Shown here in pieces: positions 17,807-26,154 of a stretch of 64,000 nucleotides of DNA. The position numbers and the translations under genes were made by a program. This DNA is from Hyphomicrobiales bacterium (GTDB taxonomy: Bacteria; Pseudomonadota; Alphaproteobacteria; Rhizobiales; Rhizobiaceae): positions 28,987 to 92,986 of the forward strand of contig NVSG01000003.1 in NCBI GenBank assembly GCA_002401155.1, read 5' to 3'. Under the pieces are notes generated by a model that did not search any database, was not told where the DNA came from, and saw nothing but the letters and a program-made list of their open reading frames with translations. Positions within the stretch are counted from its first letter, which is position 1. Each line of letters begins with the position of its first letter.

Positions 17807-18613
17807 TTATTTGGCCTTGTTCTTGGCGGATATTGGGCCGTCATATTCGATTGCCAGATCAGCCTTGTGAGACATGATGAAGCCGATGGAACGTTGGGAT
17901 TCTTCAAACAAATGCGCAACCAATCCGGCAGCGCGCGCCAGTAGCGGAATGCCTTTCATGGCTTCAAGCGGCCATCCGGCATCCAGCATTACAGCAGGAA
18001 TTGCGCCGGAGACATTGATCGGCAGCGGCCGTTTGATGATTTCAGGTGCGTGTTTGGCAAGCACTCTCAGCATTTCGATGTTATCGCCGGAAACGCCGTG
18101 CTTATCGGCGAGCGCCAACAACACATTAGCGCGAGGATCGCCCGAGCTATGCTGAGGATGTCCAAGGCCGGGTGCTTTTTGTTTGGTGGCTTTGAGATGT
18201 TCGATGGCTTTGATTGCGGCTGCATCCATGTCGCCGCCGTTTTCTTTGGCATCGGCCAGCACTTCGGCGATGAAGCGGCCTGCGGTTTCCGAACTGCCTG
18301 CAACGACACTGCCCATGCCTAATAGACCTGCGGACATTGCGCCCTGCCATGCATCGGGACCAGCGGCCAGTGTCATTCTGGCAGCCTGAACGCTGGGCAC
18401 GAGGCCGTGTTCGGCAATTGCTACCATGCAGGCATTAGTCATCATTTTTTGGGTCTCGCTCGGGTTTTTTCCCGTGACGAGAAGCCAGAAATAGTCGGTG
18501 AAATCTGTTTTGCCGATCAATTCATCGCAAAGGTCGAAACCTCTGACAGTGATTGAGTCAGCATCGGATGTGGCGATCGCGGTGAACGCTTGGTCCTGCT
18601 TACCAATTCTCAT
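17807..18613 (-). CDS. Citrate synthase-like citryl-CoA lyase
   Basis: 268 residues, much shorter than citrate synthase (about 430) and matching the one-domain citryl-CoA lyase group, which splits citryl-CoA-like thioesters into an acyl-CoA and a 2-oxo acid. The family motifs remain: GLGHPQHSSGDPRANVL (active-site His region) and PLPINVSGAIPAVMLDAGWP (second catalytic segment). It lies 17 bases after ligA and four before the CoA-transferase. The trio suggests CoA-dependent cleavage of a branched hydroxy-acid produced by meta-cleavage. The substrate is unknown. Confidence 0.83.
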   Translation of the reverse strand: MRIGKQDQAFTAIATSDADSITVRGFDLCDELIGKTDFTDYFWLLVTGKNPSETQKMMTNACMVAIAEHGLVPSVQAARMTLAAGPDAWQGAMSAGLLGMGSVVAGSSETAGRFIAEVLADAKENGGDMDAAAIKAIEHLKATKQKAPGLGHPQHSSGDPRANVLLALADKHGVSGDNIEMLRVLAKHAPEIIKRPLPINVSGAIPAVMLDAGWPLEAMKGIPLLARAAGLVAHLFEESQRSIGFIMSHKADLAIEYDGPISAKNKAK

Positions 18614-18630
18614 AAGGTGTGGGTCCTAAT

Positions 18631-18996
18631 TTAAGTTTGTATGGATGGATATTCTTTGCCGAGCCAATGCTCCAGCTTGCTTGCATATTCGTGCTGAAAG
18701 GCAAGCGGGCCTTTTTCGGCCATGTAATCCTCATCATAGATCGCGATGTAGATTGTCAGGCAAAGGAAAAAATGCGCTCCCATTTCGAACAGAGCCACGT
18801 AGTCGTGATTGATCAAAATTTCGCGCTCATGGTCGGTCAATGAATGAACCCTGCTCATTTCAGCATTGTTCAGGCGCGGGCCGATGGATTGCTCCCAAGA
18901 GGCAACCATCGCTGCCGGGTTTTCCTTGTAGCGCGCCAAAAGTTCAGGGTCGCGGTCGATTTGGTACAGGAATTTATTTACGTAATATTTGCTCAT
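18631..18996 (-). CDS. ligA: Protocatechuate 4,5-dioxygenase alpha-subunit-like protein (LigA)
   Basis: 121-residue small subunit of a class III extradiol dioxygenase. It is helical and shows the LigA wording: YYVNKFLYQIDRDPELLARY, and LTDHEREILINHDYVALFEM, which corresponds to the lid over the active site. Its ATG overlaps the LigB stop (ATGA, 18993-18996), so the two subunits are translationally coupled and surely form one enzyme. Whether the substrate is protocatechuate, gallate or another catecholic acid is not decided by sequence. Confidence 0.85.
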   Translation of the reverse strand: MSKYYVNKFLYQIDRDPELLARYKENPAAMVASWEQSIGPRLNNAEMSRVHSLTDHEREILINHDYVALFEMGAHFFLCLTIYIAIYDEDYMAEKGPLAFQHEYASKLEHWLGKEYPSIQT

Positions 18997-19853
18997 ACCT
19001 TCTCTCCTTCAGGATACCAGGTGAAATAGGCTTCCATGGTATGGAACAGGTCCAGACTGTCGACGTAATCTGCTTCTTCCGGGCCAGCGATACCCAGCAT
19101 CAGAATAAATTCCATGAAGCCTGCGGTGGCATTGCCGGATGCGGCCAAACTTTCATGAGTCACATTTTCCAGAATGGCTTCAATATCACCATTGCGCAGC
19201 CATTCGATGGCCTGACGATCGAATTCAGGATCGGGCCCTGTTTCCTTGAACATGCGCGGGCCGCCAAGCTCCAGTGACAAATGGCCGGAGCCAATGGCTG
19301 CGATGCGTTTGTCGGATGGGTACTCATCAATGATTTCGCGAATGGCGCGGCCCAATTGATAGAAGCGCTTTGGCGATGGCAGTGGCGGCGCAAAGATATT
19401 TGCGTAGATCGGCACCACCGGCAGATCATTATCAGGGCGCACTGTGATGATCGGGCAGATGATCGAATGGTCGATTTTTAGCTCATTACTAAATGCAAAA
19501 TCAAAGTCTCTGTCGAGCAGGCCCTGATGCATGAAATTGGAGAGATCTTCATGACCTTCCAGCACGTATTTTGGAATGGAGAATTCCCGCTCTTCATTAT
19601 AGAAAGTCGCGTCATAGCGCGGGGCCTTGCCGATGAGAAATTGCGGGTAATTATCGAGAAAGAACTGGTGAAAATGGTCAGCGCCGATCATCACCAGAAT
19701 ATCCGGCTTGGCCTTGGTAAGCGTCTCGCGATAAGCTTCAATCTTACGCTTCCACTCGGCTGCCTGAGGCATTTGCTGCTCAACGGGCATGGTGGTTGCT
19801 TTTAGATAAAACGGATGGTGCGTGGTTGCCAAGGTTGCAACTAACTTCGCCAT
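18993..19853 (-). CDS. ligB: Class III extradiol dioxygenase catalytic subunit (LigB family)
   Basis: Fe(II)-dependent ring-cleaving subunit, 286 residues. The start at 19851-19853 is picked for its near-perfect AAGGAGGA (19857-19864). Family residues are visible: TTHHP at the N-terminus and GADHFHQFF (iron-ligand histidines), then KIDHSIICPI and IGSGHLSLELGG. It opens an aromatic ring next to the hydroxyls in the meta position. First gene of the minus-strand unit ligB-ligA-citryl-CoA-lyase-CaiB-YCII. The 187-base spacer upstream must hold its promoter. Confidence 0.88.
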   Translation of the reverse strand: MAKLVATLATTHHPFYLKATTMPVEQQMPQAAEWKRKIEAYRETLTKAKPDILVMIGADHFHQFFLDNYPQFLIGKAPRYDATFYNEEREFSIPKYVLEGHEDLSNFMHQGLLDRDFDFAFSNELKIDHSIICPIITVRPDNDLPVVPIYANIFAPPLPSPKRFYQLGRAIREIIDEYPSDKRIAAIGSGHLSLELGGPRMFKETGPDPEFDRQAIEWLRNGDIEAILENVTHESLAASGNATAGFMEFILMLGIAGPEEADYVDSLDLFHTMEAYFTWYPEGEKV

Positions 19854-20040
19854 ATTTTCCTCCTTGCTCCCGGTCATTTTGCTTTCCCCAGCGGAAATAA
19901 TAACCGGTATTCATATTGAAATGACTTTTTACATCACACATAAAAAGCCGGACAAATGCAAGGTGCATAACAAGTTTTGTACGCGGCATTCCGCCTTATG
20001 GCAACATGAAACCGTTTTTCATGAAAAGGCGATTATTGGA

Positions 20041-20862
20041 TCATCCAAATTTAAATGCGGATTGGGGAATGCCGAGAATCATATCATTGAACGCTGTTTT
20101 GCCGATGTCATCGCCTGCGGCTCCTGCAACAACGTGCAGAGGCAACAGATGCTCTTCCCGCGGATGGGCTGCGCGCGCGGCAGGAGCTTTGGCCCAATCG
20201 CATAATTTTTCATTTCGAGTTGCAGGATCACTATCCGTGACAGCTTGGGTCAACCAGCTATCAAAGCTCAACGCTTCAGGAAAAGTAGCGTCGGTATTTT
20301 TTTGATTGCGCATGGTGGAAATCATGATTTGCAAATTGTGATAACTCATGCCGCTGCCCAATATCAGCACCCCTTCGTCACGCAGGGGTTCCAGGGCTTT
20401 GCCAATCTCAATGTGTTTTCCAGCGTCCATATCAGCGCGCAAAGAGAGCTGCACCACCGGGATATCTGCATCTGGCATGGCAACCAGCAGCGGAATAAAT
20501 ACGCCATGATCGAACCCGCGATTTGCGTCATTGGTATTTGCGATATCATTTTCGTTCAGTAAATCCGACACTCGGCCTACCAACTCTGGAGAGCCTTTGG
20601 CGGGGAATTTCAGCTCATAAGTATGTGGGGGGAAACCGTGATAGTCGAACAACATACCCGGAGCCGGGTTCGACTGCACGGTGACTTCATCTTCCTCCCA
20701 ATGGCCTGATATGATCAGAATGGCTTTGGGCTTTTCTTCCAGATCAGTCATAAAACCACGCAAATACGCCTCCATATTATCCCACATATCTATTGGATCG
20801 CTTTCCATGAAAAAACACGGACCACCGCCATGGGGGATGAAAAGGGTTGGCATTCTGCTCAT
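20041..20862 (-). CDS. DODA-type extradiol dioxygenase (LigB superfamily)
   Basis: 273-residue single-domain aromatic ring-opening dioxygenase, related to 4,5-DOPA dioxygenase and YgiD. Seen: LFIPHGGGPCFF (metal His), LIISGHWEEDEVTV (second metal His), FDHGVFIPLLVAMPDADI (catalytic His-rich segment) and ILGSGMSYHNLQ. Same strand as ligB and 187 bases upstream of it, so it may share regulation or have its own promoter. Two LigB-superfamily enzymes in one island suggest either two substrates or two successive hydroxylated rings. Confidence 0.87.
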   Translation of the reverse strand: MSRMPTLFIPHGGGPCFFMESDPIDMWDNMEAYLRGFMTDLEEKPKAILIISGHWEEDEVTVQSNPAPGMLFDYHGFPPHTYELKFPAKGSPELVGRVSDLLNENDIANTNDANRGFDHGVFIPLLVAMPDADIPVVQLSLRADMDAGKHIEIGKALEPLRDEGVLILGSGMSYHNLQIMISTMRNQKNTDATFPEALSFDSWLTQAVTDSDPATRNEKLCDWAKAPAARAAHPREEHLLPLHVVAGAAGDDIGKTAFNDMILGIPQSAFKFG

Positions 20863-21033
20863 TGTAAATTCCTTAAAAGTGGGTCTGTCGAAACTGTGTC
20901 GTATGAGGTTGTATGGGCGAAATTAGCTACACCTATAATATATTGGATATAAACAGAACCACACAAGAAGGCACATTCTTGTTACTAGGCTTGTCACGAG
21001 ATCATAGGGCGCGCAAACAGAATCGAAATGGCG

Positions 21034-21063
21034 TTGGATAATTGTTAAATTACTTGGTATAAT
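21034..21063 (+). promoter_or_regulatory. Candidate promoter of manC
   Basis: TTGGAT (21034-21039) and a perfect TATAAT (21058-21063) are 18 bases apart, ending 34 bases before the manC ATG. This is the strongest -10 box noticed in the 235-base divergent spacer. Confidence 0.5.
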
Positions 21064-21097
21064 TGTTGGGCAATATTAGGTTTGGGATTCTCATCGA

Positions 21098-22531
21098 ATG
21101 AATGACGAAGATAATTTGATCCTGCCGGTAATTCTTGCTGGAGGTAAGGGGTCCAGACTTTGGCCCATGTCCCGGACTGCGCGTCCAAAACAGTTTTTGT
21201 CCCTTACGGGCGATCTCACTTTATTTCAACAAACTTTGAAACGATTGCAAGACCCTGCGACTTATAAAGCGCCGATCATTATTACCAATAGCGAATATCG
21301 TTTTATTGTTGCCGAGCAAGCGCTGGAATGCGGCATTGAGCTTGATGCCATTTTGCTGGAACCCGTCGCACGCAACACAGCGGCGGCAATTGCTGCGGCA
21401 AGCTTTGTCGCCTCCAGTGACAACCCGTCTCAACTGGTACATGTGCTTGCCTCCGATCATGTGGTCGAGGTTGATGATGCCTATCTTGAAGCACTGAGTA
21501 TTGCGAAGGCTACGGCACTTTCCGGGCGGTTGGCGACGTTTGGCATCACGCCTCACGAGCCTGCTACCGGCTTTGGCTATATCGAAGCTGGCGAGCGCGA
21601 AGAAAGCGGTGCAAACACAGTCAGTCGTTTCGTGGAAAAACCGGATACAGAACGCGCCGCGGAAATGATTGCCTCTGGCAATTATTACTGGAATTCGGGC
21701 ATGTTTCTTTTTGCCAGTGATGTGTTTTTGAGCGAATGCGAAGCCTACGCCCCAGAGGTTTATGCAGCCGCCAAAACATCAGTAGAAAAAGCCACGAAAG
21801 ATCTGGATTTTATCCGGCTTGATCCCGATGGGTTTTCCGCTTCACCCAATATTTCTGTTGATTATGCCATTTTTGAAAAGACTTCTCTGGCGTCCGTTGT
21901 CCCCTCGCCGATTATCTGGTCTGACCTTGGGGCGTGGGATGCCGTGTGGAAAGCGGGGGGCCGCGATGAAGATGACAATTTGAAACGCGGCAGCGTTACC
22001 CTGCGCAACACCACCGGTTCCATCGTTATCTCTGAAAAACTGCATGTGGTTGTGAACGGGCTGGATGATGTGACCGTTATCGCAACGCAGGATGCCGTTT
22101 ATGTAGGGCGTTTGTCGGATGCCCAAAGCGTTGGTTCAATTGTTGATATCCTCAAGGAAAACCCGGATACAGTGGCTCTGACAGAAGACCACCGGACCAG
22201 CTATCGCCCGTGGGGTGGTTATTCTTCTATGGAGATTGGTGAGCGCTTTCAGGTGAAACGTCTGTTCGTCAAACCGGGCAAACGGCTGTCACTGCAAAAA
22301 CACCATCATCGGTCCGAGCACTGGATTGTTGTGGCAGGTACGGCCGAGGTGCAAATCGGCGAAAAAACCATGATTATCAGCGAGAATGAAAGCGTTTATA
22401 TTCCTGTTGGCGAACTGCACAGACTATATAACCCCGGAAAAATTCTGCTGGAACTGATCGAGGTACAGACCGGGTCTTATTTCGGCGAGGACGATATTAT
22501 CCGGGTCGAAGACGAATTTGGGCGTAGCTAA
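21098..22531 (+). CDS. manC: Mannose-1-phosphate guanylyltransferase / mannose-6-phosphate isomerase
   Basis: Bifunctional type II enzyme making GDP-mannose for surface polysaccharides. 477 residues: nucleotidyltransferase domain with the signature LAGGKGSRLWPMSRTARPKQ at residues 10-30 and SRFVEKPD at about 175, then a C-terminal cupin-type isomerase domain (RPWGGYSSMEIGERF, KPGKRLSLQKHHHRSEHW). Length and order are usual. It is divergent from the dioxygenase gene, stands alone, and is followed directly by a family B repeat. No polysaccharide cluster is visible nearby. Confidence 0.96.
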   Translation: MNDEDNLILPVILAGGKGSRLWPMSRTARPKQFLSLTGDLTLFQQTLKRLQDPATYKAPIIITNSEYRFIVAEQALECGIELDAILLEPVARNTAAAIAAASFVASSDNPSQLVHVLASDHVVEVDDAYLEALSIAKATALSGRLATFGITPHEPATGFGYIEAGEREESGANTVSRFVEKPDTERAAEMIASGNYYWNSGMFLFASDVFLSECEAYAPEVYAAAKTSVEKATKDLDFIRLDPDGFSASPNISVDYAIFEKTSLASVVPSPIIWSDLGAWDAVWKAGGRDEDDNLKRGSVTLRNTTGSIVISEKLHVVVNGLDDVTVIATQDAVYVGRLSDAQSVGSIVDILKENPDTVALTEDHRTSYRPWGGYSSMEIGERFQVKRLFVKPGKRLSLQKHHHRSEHWIVVAGTAEVQIGEKTMIISENESVYIPVGELHRLYNPGKILLELIEVQTGSYFGEDDIIRVEDEFGRS

Positions 22532-22686
22532 ATCGTGTCCGTCTTTGACGGAAACAATTTAAGTTTTGTTTGTTCTCACGGGCGCATTCTCGTTTCACTC
22601 GGGCCCTCCGTATGGGCGGCGCAGCTAGCGCCGGGTGGCTCTTCGCCACCTAAGCCAATCAACCTTAAGTAGGATTTACTTTAGAT
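22532..22686 (+). repeat. Family B structured 3'-UTR repeat, copy 1
   Basis: It starts directly at the manC stop with GTCCGTCTTTGACGGAA (stem TCCGTC/GACGGA), continues TTCTCACGGGCGCAT, then GCAGCTAGCGCCGGG and the hairpin GGTGGC-TCTTC-GCCACC (22634-22650). Related elements lie at 38730, 49688 and 54283, all in the same orientation and all 3' of plus-strand genes. The spacer up to 22742 contains nothing else. Confidence 0.75.
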
Positions 22687-22742
22687 TTGCATAGCGGCCT
22701 CTGCGGGCATATCATTTGGATCAAATATGATTGGAACCCAAA

Positions 22743-23054
22743 ATGAGCTATGTCATTCTTTCAAGTCTCGAAGACAGCGAGCCTCCGCAAAACCTATCCG
22801 CGCCTTTGCAAGCCCTTTGGTGGCTGAAAAAGGGTGATTTGGCCATGGGCGATGAATGGGAAAAGGGCCACGGCATTTGCCAAACTGCTGAGGGAGTTCA
22901 TGATTATGACTGGGTTCATGCGCTTTCCCACTGGATTGAGGATGATATGGGCAATGCCAATTACTGGTATCGCCGTATAGGCAAGGAACGTGTTGGTGCC
23001 AATATCTCGGACGAATGGAATCATATTGTTATGGAATTGAGCGTTAAAACATGA
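22743..23054 (+). CDS. Conserved-looking hypothetical protein coupled to a methyltransferase
   Basis: 103 residues from ATG 22743 (MSYVILSSLEDSEPP); an earlier TTG at 22731 is possible. Acidic and Trp-rich, with LQALWWLKKGDLAMGDEWEK and a histidine-bearing WVHALSHWIEDDMGNANYWY segment. No signal or membrane helix. Its stop overlaps the ATG of the next gene (ATGA), so it is co-translated with the spermidine-synthase-like methyltransferase and probably works with it. I do not recognise a named family. Confidence 0.75.
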   Translation: MSYVILSSLEDSEPPQNLSAPLQALWWLKKGDLAMGDEWEKGHGICQTAEGVHDYDWVHALSHWIEDDMGNANYWYRRIGKERVGANISDEWNHIVMELSVKT

Positions 23055-23770
23055 GCGCATTTTTTGAAGAACTGGACTACCGCCCAACACCGATTGGAGC
23101 CTTGAGCCTTCGTCGCAGACGCGAAATGTCACTGGGTGTGGATGTTATCGAAATCAAACTCGGTGAAGAGTTTTTGATGTCGAGCCTGTTTACCGTTTCC
23201 GAGATTGCCCTTTCCAATTTAGGGCTTGCAGAATTAAGTGGTAAATCGCTCGATGTGGTGGTTGGCGGTCTTGGGCTTGGCTATACGGCTCGTACGGTGC
23301 TGGAGCATGAAAACGTCAATTCGCTGATTGTGGTTGACGCACTGGAAGCGGTGATTGACTGGCATGAAAGTGGGCTTTTACCATTGGGTGAAGGACTGAC
23401 CAGCGATCCGCGTTGTAGCTTTAGGCATGGAGATTTCTTCGCGCTTGCGGCTTCCGAAGATGGATTTTCATCCGATGAACCGGGTAAAAAGTTCGATGCT
23501 ATTCTGGTTGATATTGACCATTCGCCGGAGTTCTTCCTCGATGCTCAAAATGCCTCATTCTATCAGCCGGAAGGCCTGAAAAAGCTCACGCATCATCTAC
23601 GTCCCGGCGGTGTGTTTGGCCTTTGGTCCAATGATCGACCGGACGAGCGTTTTATTGAGCGACTCGAAGAGGTCTTCGATGAAGCGCGGGGCGAAGTGGT
23701 GACGTTTCATAATCCGTTGCAAAATCGCGAAGCTGTTCAGAGTGTCTATCTGGCGAAGGTGGCGGGTTAA
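23051..23770 (+). CDS. Spermidine synthase-like SAM-dependent methyltransferase
   Basis: 239 residues with a Rossmann core: LDVVVGGLGLGYTARTVLE (glycine-rich nucleotide loop), LIVVDALEAVIDWH (acidic end of the second strand), FDAILVDIDHSPEFFLD and a late LRPGGVFGLWSNDRPDE. The layout resembles aminopropyltransferase/spermidine-synthase-like proteins, but key polyamine residues cannot be confirmed by eye, so a methyltransferase of unknown target is equally likely. Four-base overlap with the upstream small gene; four-base convergent overlap with lysE downstream. Confidence 0.75.
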   Translation: MSAFFEELDYRPTPIGALSLRRRREMSLGVDVIEIKLGEEFLMSSLFTVSEIALSNLGLAELSGKSLDVVVGGLGLGYTARTVLEHENVNSLIVVDALEAVIDWHESGLLPLGEGLTSDPRCSFRHGDFFALAASEDGFSSDEPGKKFDAILVDIDHSPEFFLDAQNASFYQPEGLKKLTHHLRPGGVFGLWSNDRPDERFIERLEEVFDEARGEVVTFHNPLQNREAVQSVYLAKVAG

Positions 23771-24390
23771 GCTCGGCGCAAATCTGCGTTGGCCAATCCC
23801 AGAGCGAAGGCGAGATAGGTTGTGCCGGTGATGCGGTCGAACCACATTTTTCTTTTGCCGGAGAATAGGCGATTTACTCCAAGTCCGATGCCGCAATAGC
23901 CGATATAAACAATGACCGTGATGGCGAGAGCCGAGGGTGCCAGAATCAATAATTGTGGCGCTAGCGGTGCGCCCACATTGATGAATTGAGTGAAGACCGC
24001 CAGCCATACAAAGATTGATTTGGGGTTGCCCATGGAAATTAAAATGGCACGGCGCACGGATTGCCAGCGTGAAAATTCTTCTACGCTCTTTTCAACTTTG
24101 AATTTTCCCTTTGAGCGCAACATCAAAACGCCCATCCAAGCGAGATAGCCAACGCCCAACCACCGGAGCACTTCGAATAGAACCGGATTTGCCGTCAAAA
24201 ACGCAGCGATACCGGAGACGGCCAGCGTCATATGGATGATTGCGGCGATGAACACGCCCATGACGCTCCATAACCCTTTTTGAAAGCCATGGGTGGCAGA
24301 TGCAGAAATGCAGTTTAGCGCATTGGGACCAAGCGGAAGACTGACAGTCATCCAAACCGCTACGAATACCAGCCAACTCTCAAAACTCAT
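23767..24390 (-). CDS. LysE/RhtB-family amino-acid exporter
   Basis: 207-residue inner-membrane protein with about six hydrophobic segments. The LysE-type N-terminal signature is present (LGPNALNCISASATHGFQKG) together with WLGVGYLAWMGVLMLRS. It exports amino acids or related metabolites. It is convergent with the methyltransferase and divergent from the nitroreductase at 24554; the 163-base spacer holds the two outward promoters. Confidence 0.9.
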   Translation of the reverse strand: MSFESWLVFVAVWMTVSLPLGPNALNCISASATHGFQKGLWSVMGVFIAAIIHMTLAVSGIAAFLTANPVLFEVLRWLGVGYLAWMGVLMLRSKGKFKVEKSVEEFSRWQSVRRAILISMGNPKSIFVWLAVFTQFINVGAPLAPQLLILAPSALAITVIVYIGYCGIGLGVNRLFSGKRKMWFDRITGTTYLAFALGLANADLRRA

Positions 24391-24553
24391 TTATTTGCAT
24401 CCTTGTTGTTTGAATGTTCAGTATGGACCGGTGAGGTTTTGAAATCGAGCCTTCGTTCCGTTCTCATAAATTATTTTCAAAGTGCCGCTTGCAATTCTTA
24501 AATTTAGTATGACATCTAACCATATAATTTGATATCGTACCAGGAGATGCAAA

Positions 24554-25699
24554 ATGAACAGACGGAAAATTTTGACACTTACAGGTGGTGGCATTATTGT
24601 GGCAGCGGGAGTTGGTGTTGCAGGGTTCGCCCTTACCCGAACGCCCGACAAAGCTCTTATTCCTTGGGCGCAGGCTGGATCGCTCTATAGTGAGCCGCGA
24701 AAACGTGCCCTCTCCTACGCGATCCTTGCGCCCAATCCACATAATCGTCAGCCTTGGCTGATTGATCTGTCGAAGGAAGACAAGATTATCCTCCATGTTG
24801 ATACTGACCGCCTGCTGCCTCACACCGACCCGTACAATCGACAAATCGCCATCGGGCTTGGGTGCTTTTTGGAAATTCTGCGGATGGCCGCGGCGGAAGA
24901 TGGCTACCGCGTGAGGATGGAGGCGTTTCCGGAAGGTTCGGGCGAACATCTGGACAAACGACCTGTTGCGACACTCTCTTTTGAGGCTGATGAAACGATT
25001 AAAAAGGACCCGCTTTTTGCGTTTGTTATGGAGCGGCGTTCATTGAAAATTCCTTATGATATGAAGCGAGAAATACCGAACGGGGATATCGAGAAGCTGA
25101 TCGCGCTTGCAAATGATGATGTGCAGATCAATGGCACGAACGACACCTCCAAAGTCTCAGAACTTCGCCAGCTTACCAATGAAGCCTCTATCACTGAATT
25201 GCATACCCATCGCACGAATAAGGAAAGCGTTGATCTTATGCGTATCGGGAAATCGGAAATTGAAGCCAATCCCGATGGCATTAGTCTTGGTGGGCCATTT
25301 CTGGAGGCGCTATCGATTTTCGGACTTTTCACTCGCGAAGGGGTGCTTGATCCGACTTCATCTATTTTTAAACAAGGACAGGAAATGCTGCTGGCTCAGA
25401 GTGGCAGCGCCATGGGTCATGTTTGGCTGGTGACCAAGGGCAATAGCCGCCTCGATCAACTCAATGCCGGGCGCGACTGGGTGCGTGTGAATTTAACCAC
25501 GACTTCCGTGGGGCTTGGCCTTCACCCCCACAGTCAGTCACTACAAGAATGGCCGGAGATGAAGGTGCATTACGATAAATGCCACGCGCTTTTGGCACCG
25601 GATGGTGGCACGGTTCAAATGCTGGGGCGACTGGGTTATGGTGAAAAAATTGCACCGAGTCCCCGTTGGCCATTGGATACAAGAATTATAGATGCCTGA
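24554..25699 (+). CDS. Membrane-anchored Acg-type nitroreductase-fold protein
   Basis: 381 residues. It begins with MNRRKILTLTGGGIIVAAG, a twin-arginine-like signal or anchor. The body has the nitroreductase-like fold of the Acg group: ALSYAILAPNPHNRQPW (flavin-site motif), ERRSLKIPYDMKREIP in the middle and LGLHPHSQSLQEWPEM near the end. It probably binds FMN and faces the periplasm; in mycobacteria Acg is thought to sequester flavin. The last eight bases overlap the following marR-type gene, so the pair is one unit. Confidence 0.78.
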   Translation: MNRRKILTLTGGGIIVAAGVGVAGFALTRTPDKALIPWAQAGSLYSEPRKRALSYAILAPNPHNRQPWLIDLSKEDKIILHVDTDRLLPHTDPYNRQIAIGLGCFLEILRMAAAEDGYRVRMEAFPEGSGEHLDKRPVATLSFEADETIKKDPLFAFVMERRSLKIPYDMKREIPNGDIEKLIALANDDVQINGTNDTSKVSELRQLTNEASITELHTHRTNKESVDLMRIGKSEIEANPDGISLGGPFLEALSIFGLFTREGVLDPTSSIFKQGQEMLLAQSGSAMGHVWLVTKGNSRLDQLNAGRDWVRVNLTTTSVGLGLHPHSQSLQEWPEMKVHYDKCHALLAPDGGTVQMLGRLGYGEKIAPSPRWPLDTRIIDA

Positions 25700-26150
25700 T
25701 CAGTTAGATACACCTAAAGATAATTTGTTCGGCCTGCTCACGGAAATCGGCATCATTCATCAGCTAATGACGACTGAGTTTAATCGCTTGATGCCGGACG
25801 GGCTTCATATTTCCCATTTTGGTGTCATCACCCATCTTTGCCGGATGGATGGTGGCTGGACGCCGCTTCGCCTTGCCAATGCCTTTCAGGTGACCAAGGC
25901 GACGATGACTAATACGCTGGCAAGGCTTTCTACGCGCGGTCTCGTTGAGGTCAGAACTAATCCGAAGGATGGGCGCAGCAAACTGGTATTTATAACACCG
26001 GAGGGGCGAGCGTTTCAAAAACAGGCAATTGCCTCGTTGCAGCCATTCGTTGAAAAAATGGGCCAAGAACTCGATTTAGAATCTCTGATAAAAATACTAC
26101 CTCAATTGCAAGAACTGCGGGAATACTTTGATAGCAACAGAACTGCCTGA
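25692..26150 (+). CDS. MarR-family transcriptional regulator
   Basis: 152-residue winged-helix DNA-binding protein. Recognition-helix and wing region: WTPLRLANAFQVTKATMTNT, LARLSTRGLVEVRTNPKDGR, followed by SKLVFITPEGRAF. MarR proteins usually repress neighbouring genes and are released by phenolic ligands or oxidants. It overlaps the preceding Acg-type nitroreductase by eight bases and probably controls that operon. The convergent isochorismatase gene ends five bases away. Confidence 0.93.
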   Translation: MPDQLDTPKDNLFGLLTEIGIIHQLMTTEFNRLMPDGLHISHFGVITHLCRMDGGWTPLRLANAFQVTKATMTNTLARLSTRGLVEVRTNPKDGRSKLVFITPEGRAFQKQAIASLQPFVEKMGQELDLESLIKILPQLQELREYFDSNRTA

Positions 26151-26154
26151 CGCA

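Noticed and set aside
17803..17919. Longer N-terminus for the CoA-transferase
   Set aside because: It would run back into the citryl-CoA-lyase-like gene. The ATG at 17802 gives the family N-terminus.
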